Shown here: positions 5,863 to 6,309 of the stretch, piece by piece
How positions within the stretch are numbered: position 1 is the stretch's first letter
Layout: each line of letters opens with the position of its first letter
From: Bryobacteraceae bacterium
GTDB taxonomy: Bacteria > Acidobacteriota > Terriglobia > Bryobacterales > Bryobacteraceae
Direction: 5' to 3'
Length of the DNA: 6,309 nt
Assembly (NCBI GenBank): GCA_025929455.1
Contig: JAICMB010000203.1
Location: forward strand, 1 to 6,309
Program-made: the position numbers and the translations under genes
Notes under the pieces: generated by a model
Database searches by the model: none
What the model was told of the DNA's origin: nothing
Seen by the model: the letters and a program-made list of their open reading frames with translations, nothing else

Positions 5863-6309
5863 TGCAGGTATCCCGGCGTGGCTTCGTTTTTTCGGCCGCG
5901 GCCGCGCCGTTCCTCCGCATTCCGCGCATACGCATCTTCACGGAACTCGAAGAATCCCGTCTCGCCTTCGCCCAGCTGGGTATGGCCCGCAACTTCTTTC
6001 TTGCCGCTGGCGAAGCTGGGAGCGCAGCTTTGCTGCGGAGTATCAAACTGCCTCAAAATCCACGCAGCCCGCGCAGGTTCCGAAGTGGGGCAGGCAGTCT
6101 TGCTGCCTGCCCTCGTCCGCAAGCGAGCGATCTGCCACTGTGCGGACGGCGTAAGCGCGTTTGTGTTGCAGCTCCGCAGCGCGGTGGGGCAGGCGTCCAC
6201 GCCTGGTGCGGGTCTCCAGACCCGCTCTGGGCCGCATCTGCCGCCCTCGTCGAAACCGGCCCCCGATCCACCGCCTGGCTCGCCGCTCAAGGCATCCACG
6301 TAGACGACC
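5862..6309 (+). CDS. Tat-signal-like protein carrying in-frame palindromic repeats (3' truncated by window)
   Basis: The frame from the ATG at 5862 is open without a stop to the window end (149 codons), so only the N-terminal part is visible. It overlaps the isomerase stop by one base (TGATG) and has a strong Shine-Dalgarno site. Residues 4-9 are SRRGFV, close to the twin-arginine consensus, followed by a short Ala-rich hydrophobic run to about residue 18, suggesting Tat export. Residues about 28-75 look like ordinary helical protein (ELEESRLAFAQLGMARNFF). Residues 76-84 and 110-122 are encoded by the dispersed hairpin modules, and a smaller hairpin covers about 54-59; the intervening stretch is Arg/Cys-rich and unlike an exported domain. 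After residue 124 the sequence again looks protein-like (AALVETGPRSTAWLAAQG). I recognise no family. It is either a gene with an in-frame repeat insertion or a decaying gene that happens to stay open. Confidence 0.6.
   Translation, partial: MQVSRRGFVFSAAAAPFLRIPRIRIFTELEESRLAFAQLGMARNFFLAAGEAGSAALLRSIKLPQNPRSPRRFRSGAGSLAACPRPQASDLPLCGRRKRVCVAAPQRGGAGVHAWCGSPDPLWAASAALVETGPRSTAWLAAQGIHVDD
6023..6037. repeat. Small hairpin with CTTTG loop
   Basis: CGCAG (6023-6027) and CTGCG (6033-6037) pair perfectly over 5 bp around CTTTG. The loop and arm style (CAG, pyrimidine-rich loop ending TTG, CTG) resembles the TCTTG-loop module 50 bases downstream, so it may be a shorter or decayed relative. It lies inside the open frame starting at 5862. 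Confidence 0.5.
6085..6120. repeat. Hairpin module 1, copy B (perfect 10-bp stem, TCTTG loop)
   Basis: GGGCAGGCAG (6088-6097) and CTGCCTGCCC (6103-6112) form a perfect 10-bp stem around TCTTG (6098-6102), preceded by GTG as in copy A at 527-554. It is followed by CCTCGTCCGC (6111-6120), the same flank found at 709-718. The flank's CGTCCGC (6114-6120) can also pair with GCGGACG at 6142-6148 across a 21-base loop. The module is read through in frame by the gene at 5862. Confidence 0.85.
6184..6225. repeat. Hairpin module 2, copy B (two adjacent palindromes)
   Basis: CAGGCG (6190-6195) and CGCCTG (6200-6205) form a 6-bp stem around TCCA, immediately followed by GCGGGTCT (6208-6215) and AGACCCGC (6218-6225), a perfect 8-bp stem around CC. 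The first palindrome and the left half of the second match 611-643; the intact second palindrome shows what has decayed in copy A. Confidence 0.8.

Noticed and set aside
5814..6299. Minus-strand open frame of 161 codons at the right end
   Set aside because: It reads through the palindromic repeats in reverse and overlaps the + strand gene that has the better start signals. Its resemblance to the minus-strand frame at 509-775 (both give a GDP.QAW.PAP string) comes only from the shared repeat.

Overview
This is a GC-rich bacterial window with dense coding, wide high-GC shadow frames and short intergenic gaps. The dispersed palindromic repeats, together with the gene repertoire (a short exported hypothetical protein, sugar-acid catabolism enzymes, a radical SAM protein with a cysteine-rich tail), resemble Acidobacteriota of the Solibacter/Bryobacter type. 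That assignment is an inference from style; no rRNA or marker gene is present.

Layout. Positions 2-70 hold the last 22 codons of an unidentified + strand gene. It overlaps by one base a small exported hypothetical protein (70-519). Positions 520-1098 lie between convergent genes. The first ~200 bases are packed with perfect or near-perfect hairpins of a dispersed repeat family, and the rest has no gene I can support. Positions 3877 down to 1099 form a compact minus-strand operon: a histone-deacetylase-like zinc deacetylase, an enolase-superfamily sugar-acid dehydratase (gluconate/galactonate dehydratase-like) and a KDPG/KDG-type aldolase, with gaps of 10 and 15 bases. A + strand series diverges from it: a radical SAM protein (3970-4956), a sugar-phosphate isomerase/epimerase-like TIM barrel (5023-5862), and a gene starting on the isomerase stop codon (5862 to beyond the window end) that opens with a twin-arginine-like signal.

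How the genes fit together. The dehydratase and aldolase make a coherent pair: aldonate to 2-keto-3-deoxyaldonate, then to pyruvate plus an aldehyde, as in Entner-Doudoroff-type variants. No 2-keto-3-deoxy-sugar kinase is present here. The deacetylase at the head of the operon may act on an acetylated substrate of the same pathway, but that is only suggested by position. The isomerase/epimerase also points to carbohydrate metabolism.

Most notable observation. The same palindromic modules occur in the convergent spacer (530-718) and, in the same order and orientation, at 6023-6225. There they lie inside the open reading frame that begins at 5862, without breaking it. A paired base swap between the two copies of one hairpin supports selection, or at least past selection, on the folded form. 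The arrangement recalls in-frame palindromic elements such as those of Rickettsia.
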